Assembly: GCF_024580145.1 (NCBI RefSeq)
Contig: NZ_JANINI010000001.1
Span: forward strand, 445,803-509,802
Reading direction: 5' to 3'
Length of the DNA stretch: 64,000 nucleotides
Origin: Methyloversatilis sp. XJ19-49
GTDB lineage: Bacteria; Pseudomonadota; Gammaproteobacteria; Burkholderiales; Rhodocyclaceae
Every line of letters begins with the position of its first letter. Positions within the stretch are counted from its first letter, which is position 1. This document shows, piece after piece, positions 16,720 through 26,335 of the stretch. The notes beneath the pieces are model-generated. The model did no database searches. It saw only the letters and a program-made list of their open reading frames with translations, and was not told where the DNA came from. The translations under genes and the position numbers were made by a program.

Positions 16720-18798
16720 ATGACGCGCGCACTGCCTGCCCTGACGCTCGCCCTGACCCTGATGCTTTTGCTGACCGCAGCAAAGCCCGCCGTCGCCGCT
16801 CACCCGCAGCGGGAGGAAGCGCGCAGGCTGGTCGACGCGCGCGAGTACGCACCGGCGATCGAGCTCTACCGCGGGCTGGTGAGCCAGTTTCCGGAAGACA
16901 CCGATCTGCTCATCGAAGCTGCCAGGGTCGAAGGATTTGCCGACCGGAACGAGGCCGCCGCCGACCTGTATGAACGCGCCCTGCGCGTGGCACCCGCCCG
17001 GCAGGCTGACATCCTCCCTTCACTCGCCTGGCAGTCGCTCTGGGCGGGTCGCTTCGAACGCGCCGCAGCGCTGTTCCAGCAGCGGATGAATGGCTGGTCC
17101 GATGCAGCCTCGGTCAGCGACAGCCGGCGCGGCCTGATCGAATCCCTGCTCGGTCTGGCACGTTCGCGCACCGAAGCGCAGGACTACGCCGGTGCGCTCG
17201 ACATCTATGCACGACTGGCACAGGTCGACCGCGCGGATGCAGCACGCACGGCGGAGGTCGCGCGCGTGCTGGGTTATGCCGACCGCAACGCCGAGTCGGC
17301 ACTCGCCTGGCGACAGGCGCTTCAACTGGCGCCGGAGCGGCGTGCCGACTGGTTGCTGCCGCTGGCCTGGCAGACCTTGTGGTCAGGCGATGCCGCAGGG
17401 GCCCGTACGCTGTTCTCGGAAGCGCACGCCGAAGGAATCGGCTTGCCTGAAACCTGGCGCGGCCTCGCGCAGGCCTGCACAGCGCTGGACCGTCACCCCT
17501 GTGCGGCCGAGGCGTGGCGCAAGCTGCTCGCCGCCCGGCCGGACGACCGCACGGCGCAACGCGGCCTGGCGCGCGCCTTGCTGTGGTCGGACGATCCGGC
17601 CGGTGCGAGCGCGATCTACGCCGCCCTGCTGCAGACCGATCCGGACGACGCCGATGCACAGCTCGGTCTGGCGCAGGCGGAGAACTTCTCAGGTCGGCAT
17701 CGCGCCGCAGTTGGTGAGTTCGACCGGCTGGGCACCTCTGCGGATCCCGGTCTGAACGTCGCCAGGGCGCGCGCACTGTACTGGGCCGGATACGCCGACG
17801 AGGCGATGCCGCTGCTGGCCGACATCACCGACGAAGGCGCACTGTGGCTGCGCGATTACCGCATCCGGCGCGATACGCAGCACTACGCTTCGGCCGGCAT
17901 CGACTGGTCGGACGACGCCGACCGGTTGCGCATCGTCACGCCATTCGCGCTGGCCGGCTGGCGACGTTCGCCGACAGAACTGTTCGAGGTCGGCGTGCGT
18001 CTGCCGCAGATCAGCGGCTACGAAACCGGAACACGTTCGCCGCGCCGCACGGTCAGCGGCAGCGAAATCAGCGCAACCTGGGGATTGCGTCTGGGCGAGG
18101 TGCGAGGCAGCCGCGGCACGCTGTGGCCCAGCTTCACGCTCGGCCGACGCGATTACGACGGCTGGCAGAGCACCGTATGGCGAGCGCGCCTGCGCTACGT
18201 CCCCGCGGATCTGTGGCGCATCGACGCAGAAACCGGCAGCGGCATCATCGACACCATCAGCGCACTGCGCAACGAAGTGAGTTTCCGCGACGTGTCGATC
18301 GGTGCGACCTATACGCCTGCGCCGCGCTGGAGCTTCGCCGGCAGCGTCGCGCGGCTCGAATTCGACGACGACAACCAGCGCACCCGCATCGCCTGGCGCG
18401 GCGACTACGCGCTGTGGACGCGTCCGCAGATCCGGCTGGGCATCGAAGGTAACCGGTTCGAAAACAGCCGGCCGTGGGACGTCAACCGTGCCAATCGCGG
18501 TTACTACAACCCGGACCGCTACCTCGAATACCGGGCCTTCATGTCGATCTACGACGACGTCCGCCCGTGGAGCTATTACGCCAAGGCTGCGTTCGGTCGC
18601 TACGACGAGACCGATGGCGACGGCAACGGCGCGTCCGGTCGCAACTACCTGCTCGAAGGCTGGGTCGCCTACGACCTTGGGCCCGGCTGGCAACTGCGCG
18701 CCGCAGCCGGCATTTCCGACAGCGAGGCCGGATCGCCGGGCGGCGGCAGTGGCTACTGGCGCCGTTTCGGCAGCATCACACTGAACGCCTGGTTCTGA
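16720..18798 (+). CDS. pgaA: PgaA-like TPR outer-membrane export porin
   Basis: 692 residues. A signal peptide (about 1-27, ending AVAA) leads into TPR-like helical repeats (about 30-370; e.g. REEARRLVDAREYAPAIELY) and then a beta-rich C-terminal half ending in WF, typical of an outer-membrane barrel. This is the PgaA plan: a periplasmic TPR domain guiding the polymer to a barrel for export. The ATG at 16720 is chosen for its signal peptide; upstream in-frame codons overlap pgaC. It ends the operon, with no deacetylase gene pgaB before or after it. Confidence 0.75.
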   Translation: MTRALPALTLALTLMLLLTAAKPAVAAHPQREEARRLVDAREYAPAIELYRGLVSQFPEDTDLLIEAARVEGFADRNEAAADLYERALRVAPARQADILPSLAWQSLWAGRFERAAALFQQRMNGWSDAASVSDSRRGLIESLLGLARSRTEAQDYAGALDIYARLAQVDRADAARTAEVARVLGYADRNAESALAWRQALQLAPERRADWLLPLAWQTLWSGDAAGARTLFSEAHAEGIGLPETWRGLAQACTALDRHPCAAEAWRKLLAARPDDRTAQRGLARALLWSDDPAGASAIYAALLQTDPDDADAQLGLAQAENFSGRHRAAVGEFDRLGTSADPGLNVARARALYWAGYADEAMPLLADITDEGALWLRDYRIRRDTQHYASAGIDWSDDADRLRIVTPFALAGWRRSPTELFEVGVRLPQISGYETGTRSPRRTVSGSEISATWGLRLGEVRGSRGTLWPSFTLGRRDYDGWQSTVWRARLRYVPADLWRIDAETGSGIIDTISALRNEVSFRDVSIGATYTPAPRWSFAGSVARLEFDDDNQRTRIAWRGDYALWTRPQIRLGIEGNRFENSRPWDVNRANRGYYNPDRYLEYRAFMSIYDDVRPWSYYAKAAFGRYDETDGDGNGASGRNYLLEGWVAYDLGPGWQLRAAAGISDSEAGSPGGGSGYWRRFGSITLNAWF

Positions 18799-18906
18799 CC
18801 CGCCCCGGCCCGATCGGAACGCGAGGTTCGCGTGTTCTACTGGATCGCAAGGATGGCAGCACGCGTTCGTCAGTGGGCCGCTGCCTCGCCCGGTGTCGAA
18901 TGACGC

Positions 18907-19803
18907 TCACCCAGAGATCGAATCACCGACGACCAGCACGTCGCAGTCGGACTCCGACAGTACATGTCGGGTCACGCTGCCCAGCAGCATTTCCTTGATG
19001 CGGTTGCGACCGTGCTTGCCAAGCGCGATCAGATCGCAGTGCTCCTGCTGCTGCACCTCGCGGATCAGCGAGCACGCATCACCATGGCGAACGATGCTGC
19101 GCGATTGGTCGGCAATGCCGGCGCTTGCCTGCAGTGCCTCCATCTGCTGGAAAGCCGAGCTGCGCTCGGCAATCCGCAGCGCATGTATTGCCGCGTCGTC
19201 GATGCCTGCGTAGCGCAGCTTGCCTTCGAACGGCAGTTCGAAGCCGTGCAGCAATATGATCTCAGCGTGCGGAGCGAATGCGCGAACAGCCTGCAGCGAC
19301 GGCTCCGACGCCATCGAGAAATCAACCGGCACGAGCACGCGCCGGTACGCTGCATGAGGCTGCTGGCGTACCACCAGCACCGGCCTCTTCATCACGCCGA
19401 GCATGCGCTCTGCCGTTGAGCCCAGCATCACGTGGCGCATGAAACCCTCACCGCGCGCGCCCACCACCAGCAGATCGGCATCGAGCTGATCGGTCTGGTC
19501 AACGATTTCCTGCACGACCGCACCGGTCAATACGCGCACTGCGGCGGATACTCCGTGCGTCTGCCCCAGTTCGTCGGCGAGCTCACGCAGTGTTTTGCAG
19601 GCATCATCGACGATGCGCTGTTCGACCGTCGGCGCGCCGGTGCCGAGCATTTCATGCAACGCCGCCATCACGCCGATGCTCACTGCATGCATCAGGGTCA
19701 GCTGCGCGCCCGTTTCCGAAGCGAGCTGAAATGCGCGTGCAAGCGCCTCCCGGGCCGGCGCCGACAGATCGGTTGCCGCGAGAATGTTACGGATTGGCTT
19801 CAT
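18907..19803 (-). CDS. Tandem universal stress protein (UspA x2)
   Basis: 298 residues with two Usp domains. Each has the ATP-binding pattern GxxGx9GS: GARGEGFMRHVMLGS in the first and GKHGRNRIKEMLLGS in the second. Domains start at RNILAATDLS and RRVLVPVDFS. Such tandem proteins are cytoplasmic nucleotide-binding stress factors. The start overlaps the end of the upstream Kef-type antiporter gene by 17 bp, so the two are likely co-translated and Usp may respond to, or gate, ion transport. Its exact role is not known. Confidence 0.9.
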   Translation of the reverse strand: MKPIRNILAATDLSAPAREALARAFQLASETGAQLTLMHAVSIGVMAALHEMLGTGAPTVEQRIVDDACKTLRELADELGQTHGVSAAVRVLTGAVVQEIVDQTDQLDADLLVVGARGEGFMRHVMLGSTAERMLGVMKRPVLVVRQQPHAAYRRVLVPVDFSMASEPSLQAVRAFAPHAEIILLHGFELPFEGKLRYAGIDDAAIHALRIAERSSAFQQMEALQASAGIADQSRSIVRHGDACSLIREVQQQEHCDLIALGKHGRNRIKEMLLGSVTRHVLSESDCDVLVVGDSISG

Positions 19804-21469
19804 GTCGCTCCTCCCTCTTGCGTATCAGATCGAACAGGTGGTCCACAACGTAGTCCACCGCGTTGCGGAACGGATACAGCACGATCGGAGCACCCGCGCG
19901 CTTGAGCTGCTCACCCTGCACATCATCACGGGCCACGATCGCCACCTCACCGGGAAAGTTGCGCGACCTCAGCGCCGCCAGCCACTCGCGGTTCGACTCG
20001 AAGTCAGGCAGGGTACTGATGGCCCACTGGACCATATCGAGCGGCAGGCTGTCGAGGAAGTGCGGATCCTGGGCATCGCCGAAATCCACCTGCACTCCGC
20101 GCCCGCGCAGCTCGATCACAACTTCCGGATCGAAATCGATGCCGCGCACGGTCAAGCCGGCGTCGGCAAGCTGCATTGCGAGCCGTTTGCCGTAGCGCCC
20201 AAGCCCGAACACCATCACGTCGGTCGCACCGGAACGCTCGACCCCGCTCTCCACCGTCTCCTCGCGGTGCGGATGCATGCGCTCGAACATCGACAGCCAG
20301 GGCGACAGCCTCTCGAACAGCGGCTGTGAATGAATGATCATGTAAGTGGACAGCGCAATGGTGACGAGTCCGACCAGCGTCGTCAGCCCCAGCGCCTCGC
20401 GGCCGATGTGGCCCAGCGTAATGCCCATGGCAACGAACACGATGGAGAATTCGCTGATCTGCGCGACGGTCAGGCCGGCGAGAAAGCCCGTGCGCTTGCG
20501 ATAGCCCATATACCCCATGATGGCCATCACGATCAGCGGGTTGCCGATCAGAACGAAGGCGCTGAGCACAATCGCCGGCACGACTTCATCACTCAGCGTC
20601 GACAGATCGAGTCGGGCGCCGAGATCGATGAAGAAGAACAGCAGCAGGAAGTCACGCACGCCGGTCAGGCGGGCGCTCATGGCTTCACGGTAAGGGGTCG
20701 ACGCCAGCGAAAAACCCGCCACGAAGGCGCCGGCTTCCTTCGAGAAGCCGGCCCCTTCGCCCAGTGCGGCAAGGCCGGTTCCCCAGGCAATCGCAAACAG
20801 CAGCAGCAGTTCCTGCGAGCGGGCCATGGTGCGCACCAGCGGCGGCAGGATGTAGCGCATCAGCACGAAGATGAGCAGCGCGGCGCCCGACACCCGCGCG
20901 AGCAGCGACAGAACGACTTCCATGGCGCCCGCATCGCCCGCGCCGCGCAGTGCACTCATCGCCATCATGGCAAGCACGACGGCAATGTCCTGCACGATCA
21001 GGAAACCGACCGCGATGCGTCCGTGCAGCGAATCGAGCTCGTGCTTGTCGGACAGCAGCTTGACTATGATGATGGTGCTGGAGAAGGTCAGCGCTACCGC
21101 GACATAAAGCGCTTCCATCGCGCCCCGGCCGAGCAGCAGCACCAGGACGAAACCGAACAGTATCGTGAAGCACAGCTGGCCCAGACCGGTTGCCAGTGCA
21201 ACGGGTCCGATGCGCCGGACATGCGAAAGATCCAGCTTGAGTCCGACCACGAACAGCAGCACCGCGACGCCGATCTGCGCCAGCAGGTCGATCTGGTCAT
21301 GCGCCTGGACAAAGCCGAATGCCGCCGGCCCGGCCAGTATGCCGACCACGATGTAGGCGATCAGCACCGGCTGGCGCAGACGAACGGCCAGCGCACCGGC
21401 GGCCGTGGTCATGCCGAGCAGCAGTGCCATTTCGGAGAACACGCCGGTCTGCATGCCTTCAGTCACCAT
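19787..21469 (-). CDS. Monovalent cation:proton antiporter with RCK domain (Kef/CPA2 type)
   Basis: 560-residue inner-membrane transporter. Residues 1-390 form a CPA2 Na+/H+-exchanger fold with about 12 helices, including FSSTIIIVKLLSDKHELD and the LIVQDIAVV segment typical of Kef proteins. Residues 410-550 form a TrkA-N/RCK nucleotide-binding domain starting VMVFGLGRYGKRLA. It probably exchanges K+ or Na+ for H+ under NAD(H) or other ligand control. It overlaps the downstream usp gene and follows a Na/Pi symporter and a P-type ATPase, making an ion-homeostasis group. KefB and KefC cannot be told apart by motif. Confidence 0.85.
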   Translation of the reverse strand: MVTEGMQTGVFSEMALLLGMTTAAGALAVRLRQPVLIAYIVVGILAGPAAFGFVQAHDQIDLLAQIGVAVLLFVVGLKLDLSHVRRIGPVALATGLGQLCFTILFGFVLVLLLGRGAMEALYVAVALTFSSTIIIVKLLSDKHELDSLHGRIAVGFLIVQDIAVVLAMMAMSALRGAGDAGAMEVVLSLLARVSGAALLIFVLMRYILPPLVRTMARSQELLLLFAIAWGTGLAALGEGAGFSKEAGAFVAGFSLASTPYREAMSARLTGVRDFLLLFFFIDLGARLDLSTLSDEVVPAIVLSAFVLIGNPLIVMAIMGYMGYRKRTGFLAGLTVAQISEFSIVFVAMGITLGHIGREALGLTTLVGLVTIALSTYMIIHSQPLFERLSPWLSMFERMHPHREETVESGVERSGATDVMVFGLGRYGKRLAMQLADAGLTVRGIDFDPEVVIELRGRGVQVDFGDAQDPHFLDSLPLDMVQWAISTLPDFESNREWLAALRSRNFPGEVAIVARDDVQGEQLKRAGAPIVLYPFRNAVDYVVDHLFDLIRKREERHEANP

Positions 21470-21579
21470 GAAGCGCTCTTCTCACTATCCTTGCCTTCCT
21501 GCCGATTCCGCATCCTGCACAGGGGATCGCCGACGGAAACGGCCGCCGTCGGCCCGCCGCGACGACGCATGCATGCCGC

Positions 21580-23201
21580 CTACTCTGCAATCAGGTGCAT
21601 CCGGCTTTCATCCGGACTCATCGCATCGTCATTCATTTCGATCCGGTGCAGCAGTTGCAGCACCTTCCCGGCCTGCTCCGCAGCAAGACGCATCGCGCGC
21701 GCCCGCTCCAGCAGTGCATCCATGCGCGCGATGTCCAGTGCGTCGGCAGCGGCGGCACGCAGAATTGCGTCCTTCAGGGCGGCATACGCGGCAACGAGCG
21801 CATCGGGCAACACTGCGGCAGCGGGCAGACCTGGCGCATCCCCGGCCGGCAGCACCGACTCGATCCAATCGCGAACGTGCGTGCGAAATCGCGTCTCGCA
21901 GCTCACCACGTCATCCGGAAGCGGTCCCGAAGGAACCGGTTCAGCCATCAGGGATGCCATACGGGCGACCGTTTCGTAGTACCGCAACTCGCGCAGGACG
22001 CGCGGCAGGCGCTCACCGCTGGCGGCACTCATCGTACTGCGGTGGATGCTGACGACGAATCCGGCGACTGCCCGCGTGAGCCGGTCGAACGAATCACGCT
22101 GATGGGCGATCGACGCGGGTGCAGCGCCATCCCCCTGCCCATCGCGCCGACCCGGCGCGCCTCCAGCGCCAGTGCATCCAGTGCCAGCGTAGGCACCGAA
22201 AGCACGTTCGCGTCGAGGTGCTGCGGACGTCCGGCGTCTTCGTCTGGAGTAACGAAGCGCGCCGACAGGGCTCGCTCCAGCCGCATGGACAGGGGCCACA
22301 TCAGCAGCACGCCGAGCACATTGAACGTCGTGTGAAACGTCGCGAGAACGGTGGTCGCCGTCGGCTCGAGTTCCAGCACCTCCGTCATCCACGCGACCAG
22401 CGCAAGCAAGACCGGCAGGCTCAGCAGCGCAACAAGCGCGGTGATCAGATTGAACGCCACGTGTGCGGCGGCCGTGCGTCGGGCATTCGGTGTTGCACCC
22501 AGCGCAGCGATGATCGCCGTGACGGTGGTGCCGAGGTTGACACCTATCACGCCAGCGGCGGCCACCGACAAGGGCACCACGCCACCGGCCACTGCGGTCA
22601 GCACGACGGCCATGGCGGCACTCGACGACTGCATGAGCGTGGTCAATACGATGCCCACGAGCACCGCCGACAGCACGCTGCCTGCTCCGCCGCCCGCCCA
22701 GGCGTCGAAACTGACAGCGCTTCCGATCCCTCCGAATGCCTCCCGCAGCACATCGATGCCCAGGAACAGCGCACCGAAGCCGGCGATCGTCATGCCGATC
22801 GCCCCGCGGCGCGACCCTTCGCCGGTCAGACGCAGCAGCATGCCGACACCGATGAGCGGCAACGCGAACAGCTCGATAGGCATCTTGAAGCCGACCAAGG
22901 CCACCAGCCAACCGGTCATCGTGGTGCCCACATTGCTGCCGAAGATCACCCACATCGACTGACCGAGTGTCAGCAGGCCCGCATTGACGAAGCCGATGGT
23001 GGCGACCGTCACCGCACTCGACGATTGCACCAGACCGGTCACCAGCACGCCGGACAGCAGTGCGCGCAGCCGGGTGCGTGTCCATTCGGCCAAGATGCGC
23101 TCCAGCGCGGGGCCGGCTGCCAGTTTGAGTCCGTCCGTCATGAACCCCATGCCGAGCAGGAACAGGCCGAGCCCGCCAAGAAGGTGAAAGAGCGATTCCA
23201 T
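21580..23201 (-). pseudogene. Na/Pi cotransporter family gene with a frameshift
   Basis: The first 360 codons (from ATG at 23201) encode a NptA/PNaS-type sodium:phosphate symporter: two inverted repeats with QSSSAVTVATIGFVNAG and QSSSAAMAVVLTAVAGG, and matching GSNVGTTMTGW and GVNLGTTVTAI. Near 22110-22140 that frame turns into low-quality sequence, while a neighbouring frame continues sensibly (AHQRDSFDRLTRAVAGFV, then a PhoU-like helical region to 21580). The total span is one base short of a multiple of three, so a single-base loss restores a protein of about 540 residues. It starts 4 bp after the P-type ATPase stop. It may be a real inactivation or a sequencing error. Confidence 0.75.
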
Positions 23202-23205
23202 GAGG

Positions 23206-25938
23206 TCAGCCGCTCTGCCGCCCGCGGCGTGCCCAGGAGCGCACCGCCAGTTTCTCGAGTTCGATGATGACCATCAGCAGTGCGCCGAACACCAGGACCG
23301 GCCACCAGTCGTTCGTCTGCGGCGGCGCAGTGCCGAAAAGCATCTGCGCCGCCGGCAGATAGTTGAACAGCCCCTGCAGCACCAGCAGCACCAGAATCGC
23401 GAGCAGCACATAACGGTTGCCCGTGACCCCTTCGAAAGTCAGCGAGCTTGCGGTGAGGTGGCGCACATTGAACAGATACACGATCTCGCCGAACACCAGC
23501 GTATTCACGACGACCGTGCGCGCCAGTTCGAGCGATCCACCCTCATCGAGGATTCGCAGGAACAGGAACAGACCGCCGGTCACCAGCAGCAGCGACACGA
23601 ACACGATGCGCCACAGCAGGAAACGGGTCAGCAGCGGTTCATCCGGATCTCTCGGCGGGCGGCGCATGATGTCCGCTTCCGGTGTTTCGAATGCGAGCGC
23701 GAGCGACAGGGTGACGGCGGTCACCATGTTCACCCACAGGATCTGCGCCGGCGTGATCGGCAGCGTCAGGCCGAGCAGGATGGCCGCGACCAGGATGCCG
23801 GCTTCGCCGCCGCCGGTCGGCAGGATGAAGATGACCGACTTGCGGATATTGTCGAACACTGTGCGGCCCTCTTCCACCGCGGCGGCAATCGACGCGAAAT
23901 TGTCGTCGGCCAGCACCATCTCTGCCGCCTCCTTGGCGGCTTCCGTACCCTTGTCACCCATGGCCACGCCGACATCTGCGCGCTTCAGGGCAGGCGCGTC
24001 ATTGACGCCGTCGCCGGTCATCGCCACGACGTCGCCGTTCGCCTGCAGCGCCTGAACGATGCGCAGCTTGTGTTCCGGGCTGGCACGGGCAAATATTTCG
24101 GTGCCACCGACCGCGGCGCGCAGTTGGCCGTCATCCATCTGTTCGATCTGCGGGCCGGAGAGCACGCGCACCGTGTCGCCCAGACCCAGCTGTTCGCCGA
24201 TCGCACGGGCCGTGACGGCATGATCGCCGGTGATCATTCGCACGGCGATGCCGGCACCGCGACAGCGCGCCACCGCGGCGACGGCCTCCTCGCGCGGCGG
24301 ATCCGCGAGCCCGAGCAGCGCAAGCAATGTGAAGCCGCCCGATTCGACATCGGCAAATGTCAGCGTGCGCACCGACGCATCCATCGGCTTGACGGCCAGC
24401 GCGATCAGGCGCATGCCCTCGCCTGCAATGGCTTCGCTGCAGGCATGCCAGTAGCCCGGATGTAGCGGCTTGGCATCGCCGTCCTCGCGTTGTTCGCGGC
24501 AAAGTTCGAACACGCGCTCGGGCGCGCCCTTCAGCAGCATGAAGGCATGCCCCTGATGATCGTGATGCAGGGTCGCCATGAATCGGTGTTCCGATTCGAA
24601 CGGAATGGTGTCGATGCGCGGCAGCCTGTCCGATTCGCGGCGCGCATCAAGGCCGGACTTGAGTGCCAGCGTGATCAGCGCACCTTCGGTCGGATCGCCT
24701 GCAAGTACCCATCTGCCCTCCCCATCCGGGTTCAGCGCGGCGTCATTGCAGAGCAGCGCGGTGCGGCCGATCTCGACCAGTTCGGGACAGTCGGTCAGTT
24801 CGCATTCGCCGTCGCCGCGCGCAAACCCGCCTTGCGGCGCGTAGCCCGCACCACTCACCCGGAAGGTGTCGCGCGCCGTGACCACACGCTGCACAGTCAT
24901 TTCATTGCGCGTCAGCGTGCCCGTCTTGTCCGAACAGATGACCGTGACCGATCCCAGCGCCTCGACCGCCGGCAGGCGCCGGATGATGGCGTGACGCTTC
25001 GCCATGCGCTGGACGCCGATGGCCAGCGTGACGGTCATGATCGCGGGCAGCCCCTCCGGAATGGCCGCCACGGCCAGACCGACCGCGGCGAGAAACATGT
25101 CCGCCACCGAATAGTCACGGACGAGTATGCCGAAGCCGAAGGCCAGTGCGGCAACCCCGAGGATGGTCCAGGTCAGCCATGCACTGAAGGCTGCCATCCT
25201 GCGCGTCAGCGGTGTGGCCAGTTCCTGCACACCCGCGAGAAGCGTGCTGATGTGGCCGATCTGGGTACTTGCGCCGGTCGCGACGACAACCCCCGTCCCC
25301 TGACCATAGGTCACCAGCGTGCCCGAAAAAGCCATCGATCGGCGATCGCCGAGCGCCGCGTCATCCGCGCACACCTCGGTGTGCTTGTCGACCGCCACCG
25401 ACTCACCGGTCAGCGCAGACTCGTCGATGCGCAGGTTGCGCCCGTCGAGCAGTCTCAGATCGGCGGGAACCCGGTCGCCGGACGCGAGAAACACGATGTC
25501 GCCGCGGACCAGTTCCGCGGCGGGCAGATCGATCCGGCGACCGCCGCGCAGCACCTGCGCGCGCGGCGAAAGCATCTTCCGGATGGCATCGAGCGCTGCT
25601 TCGGCCTTGCCCTCCTGCAGAAAGCCGATCAATGCATTGATGAGCACCACGCCGGCAATGATTGCGCTGTCCAGCAGGTGCCCGAGCAGCGTCGTCACCA
25701 CGGCAGCACCGATCAGCACACGGATGAGCACATTTTCGAACTGGGCAAGCAGGCGTTGCACAACACTGCGCCCGGCCGGCACGGGCAGGCTGTTGGCGCC
25801 ATCGGCCGCGAGTCGGCGCGCCGCCTCGTCGGTTGTCAGTCCGGCCTCGCGCGCGCCGCCGACCGAAGTCAGGGTGGCTGCGCCGGTGAGCGCGTGCCAG
25901 TTTTCCGGCCGCGCAGGCGTGTCTGTCGGCTGCCGCAT
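23206..25938 (-). CDS. P-type cation-transporting ATPase (type II, Ca2+-ATPase-like)
   Basis: 910-residue inner-membrane pump. Visible in order are the N-terminal cation-ATPase domain, TGES in the actuator domain, PEGLP (about 295) in the transport helix, the phosphorylation motif DKTGTLT (about 335), KGAPE in the nucleotide domain, GDGVNDAPAL (about 643) and a six-helix C-terminal cation-ATPase domain. PEGLP and the long C terminus place it in type IIA/IIB with Ca2+- or Na+-pumping relatives; no heavy-metal-binding domain is present. It heads an ion-transport group with a Na/Pi symporter and a Kef-type antiporter. Confidence 0.92.
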   Translation of the reverse strand: MRQPTDTPARPENWHALTGAATLTSVGGAREAGLTTDEAARRLAADGANSLPVPAGRSVVQRLLAQFENVLIRVLIGAAVVTTLLGHLLDSAIIAGVVLINALIGFLQEGKAEAALDAIRKMLSPRAQVLRGGRRIDLPAAELVRGDIVFLASGDRVPADLRLLDGRNLRIDESALTGESVAVDKHTEVCADDAALGDRRSMAFSGTLVTYGQGTGVVVATGASTQIGHISTLLAGVQELATPLTRRMAAFSAWLTWTILGVAALAFGFGILVRDYSVADMFLAAVGLAVAAIPEGLPAIMTVTLAIGVQRMAKRHAIIRRLPAVEALGSVTVICSDKTGTLTRNEMTVQRVVTARDTFRVSGAGYAPQGGFARGDGECELTDCPELVEIGRTALLCNDAALNPDGEGRWVLAGDPTEGALITLALKSGLDARRESDRLPRIDTIPFESEHRFMATLHHDHQGHAFMLLKGAPERVFELCREQREDGDAKPLHPGYWHACSEAIAGEGMRLIALAVKPMDASVRTLTFADVESGGFTLLALLGLADPPREEAVAAVARCRGAGIAVRMITGDHAVTARAIGEQLGLGDTVRVLSGPQIEQMDDGQLRAAVGGTEIFARASPEHKLRIVQALQANGDVVAMTGDGVNDAPALKRADVGVAMGDKGTEAAKEAAEMVLADDNFASIAAAVEEGRTVFDNIRKSVIFILPTGGGEAGILVAAILLGLTLPITPAQILWVNMVTAVTLSLALAFETPEADIMRRPPRDPDEPLLTRFLLWRIVFVSLLLVTGGLFLFLRILDEGGSLELARTVVVNTLVFGEIVYLFNVRHLTASSLTFEGVTGNRYVLLAILVLLVLQGLFNYLPAAQMLFGTAPPQTNDWWPVLVFGALLMVIIELEKLAVRSWARRGRQSG

Positions 25939-26335
25939 TTCAAGGCTCCTTCGGGTTCAACCTGAAAACCTTTTGACCGCTTGCCATTCCGCTAAAAGCC
26001 CTGCGCATCAAGGAGATCGGCGCTTCTTGCTTGCTTGCCGTCCAGGCGACACCGCTTCGACCTCGCGCGCACTGCCGGCGGGGTGCCCGGCTGCGTTGCT
26101 CGTCCTTGCAGGGTGCCATCCTGCCGCGTCCTCGCGCCTTGCCGTACGCCCCGCCAACCATGCCCACGAAGCCGATCAACTGAGGTTTTCAGGTTCAACA
26201 CAATGCTAACCGCGCTGCGCGACGATTTAATTCGCGCGCTCAGCAAATGCAGGCAAGCTTGAGGGCGATCAAGAAAAGCTGAAAACCCGGAGGGATCAGG
26301 GAACAAACAGGGCGTCGGCGTACGCCCGATGGACG
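25939..26335. other. Non-coding region upstream of the P-type ATPase
   Basis: About 400 bp with no credible gene. Most of it is the inverted-end element listed separately. The remainder (26200-26335) is more AT-rich, with TTTAATTCGCG and AAGAAAAGCTGAAAACC stretches, and could hold the ATPase promoter on the minus strand; no clear hexamers were found. Confidence 0.45.
25955..26199. repeat. 245-bp element bounded by 17-bp inverted repeats
   Basis: GTTCAACCTGAAAACCT (25955-25971) recurs inverted at 26183-26199 with one mismatch. Weaker similarity extends inward (TTTGACCGCTT against GTTGATCGGCTT). The interior is GC-rich with short internal complementarity and no open product. Size and ends suit a small non-autonomous mobile element or intergenic repeat; no flanking direct repeat was seen, so mobility is unproven. 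Confidence 0.5.

Noticed and set aside
22119-23267. Plus-strand frame of 382 codons across the Na/Pi symporter
   Set aside because: Shadow frame; the minus strand encodes the transporter repeats.
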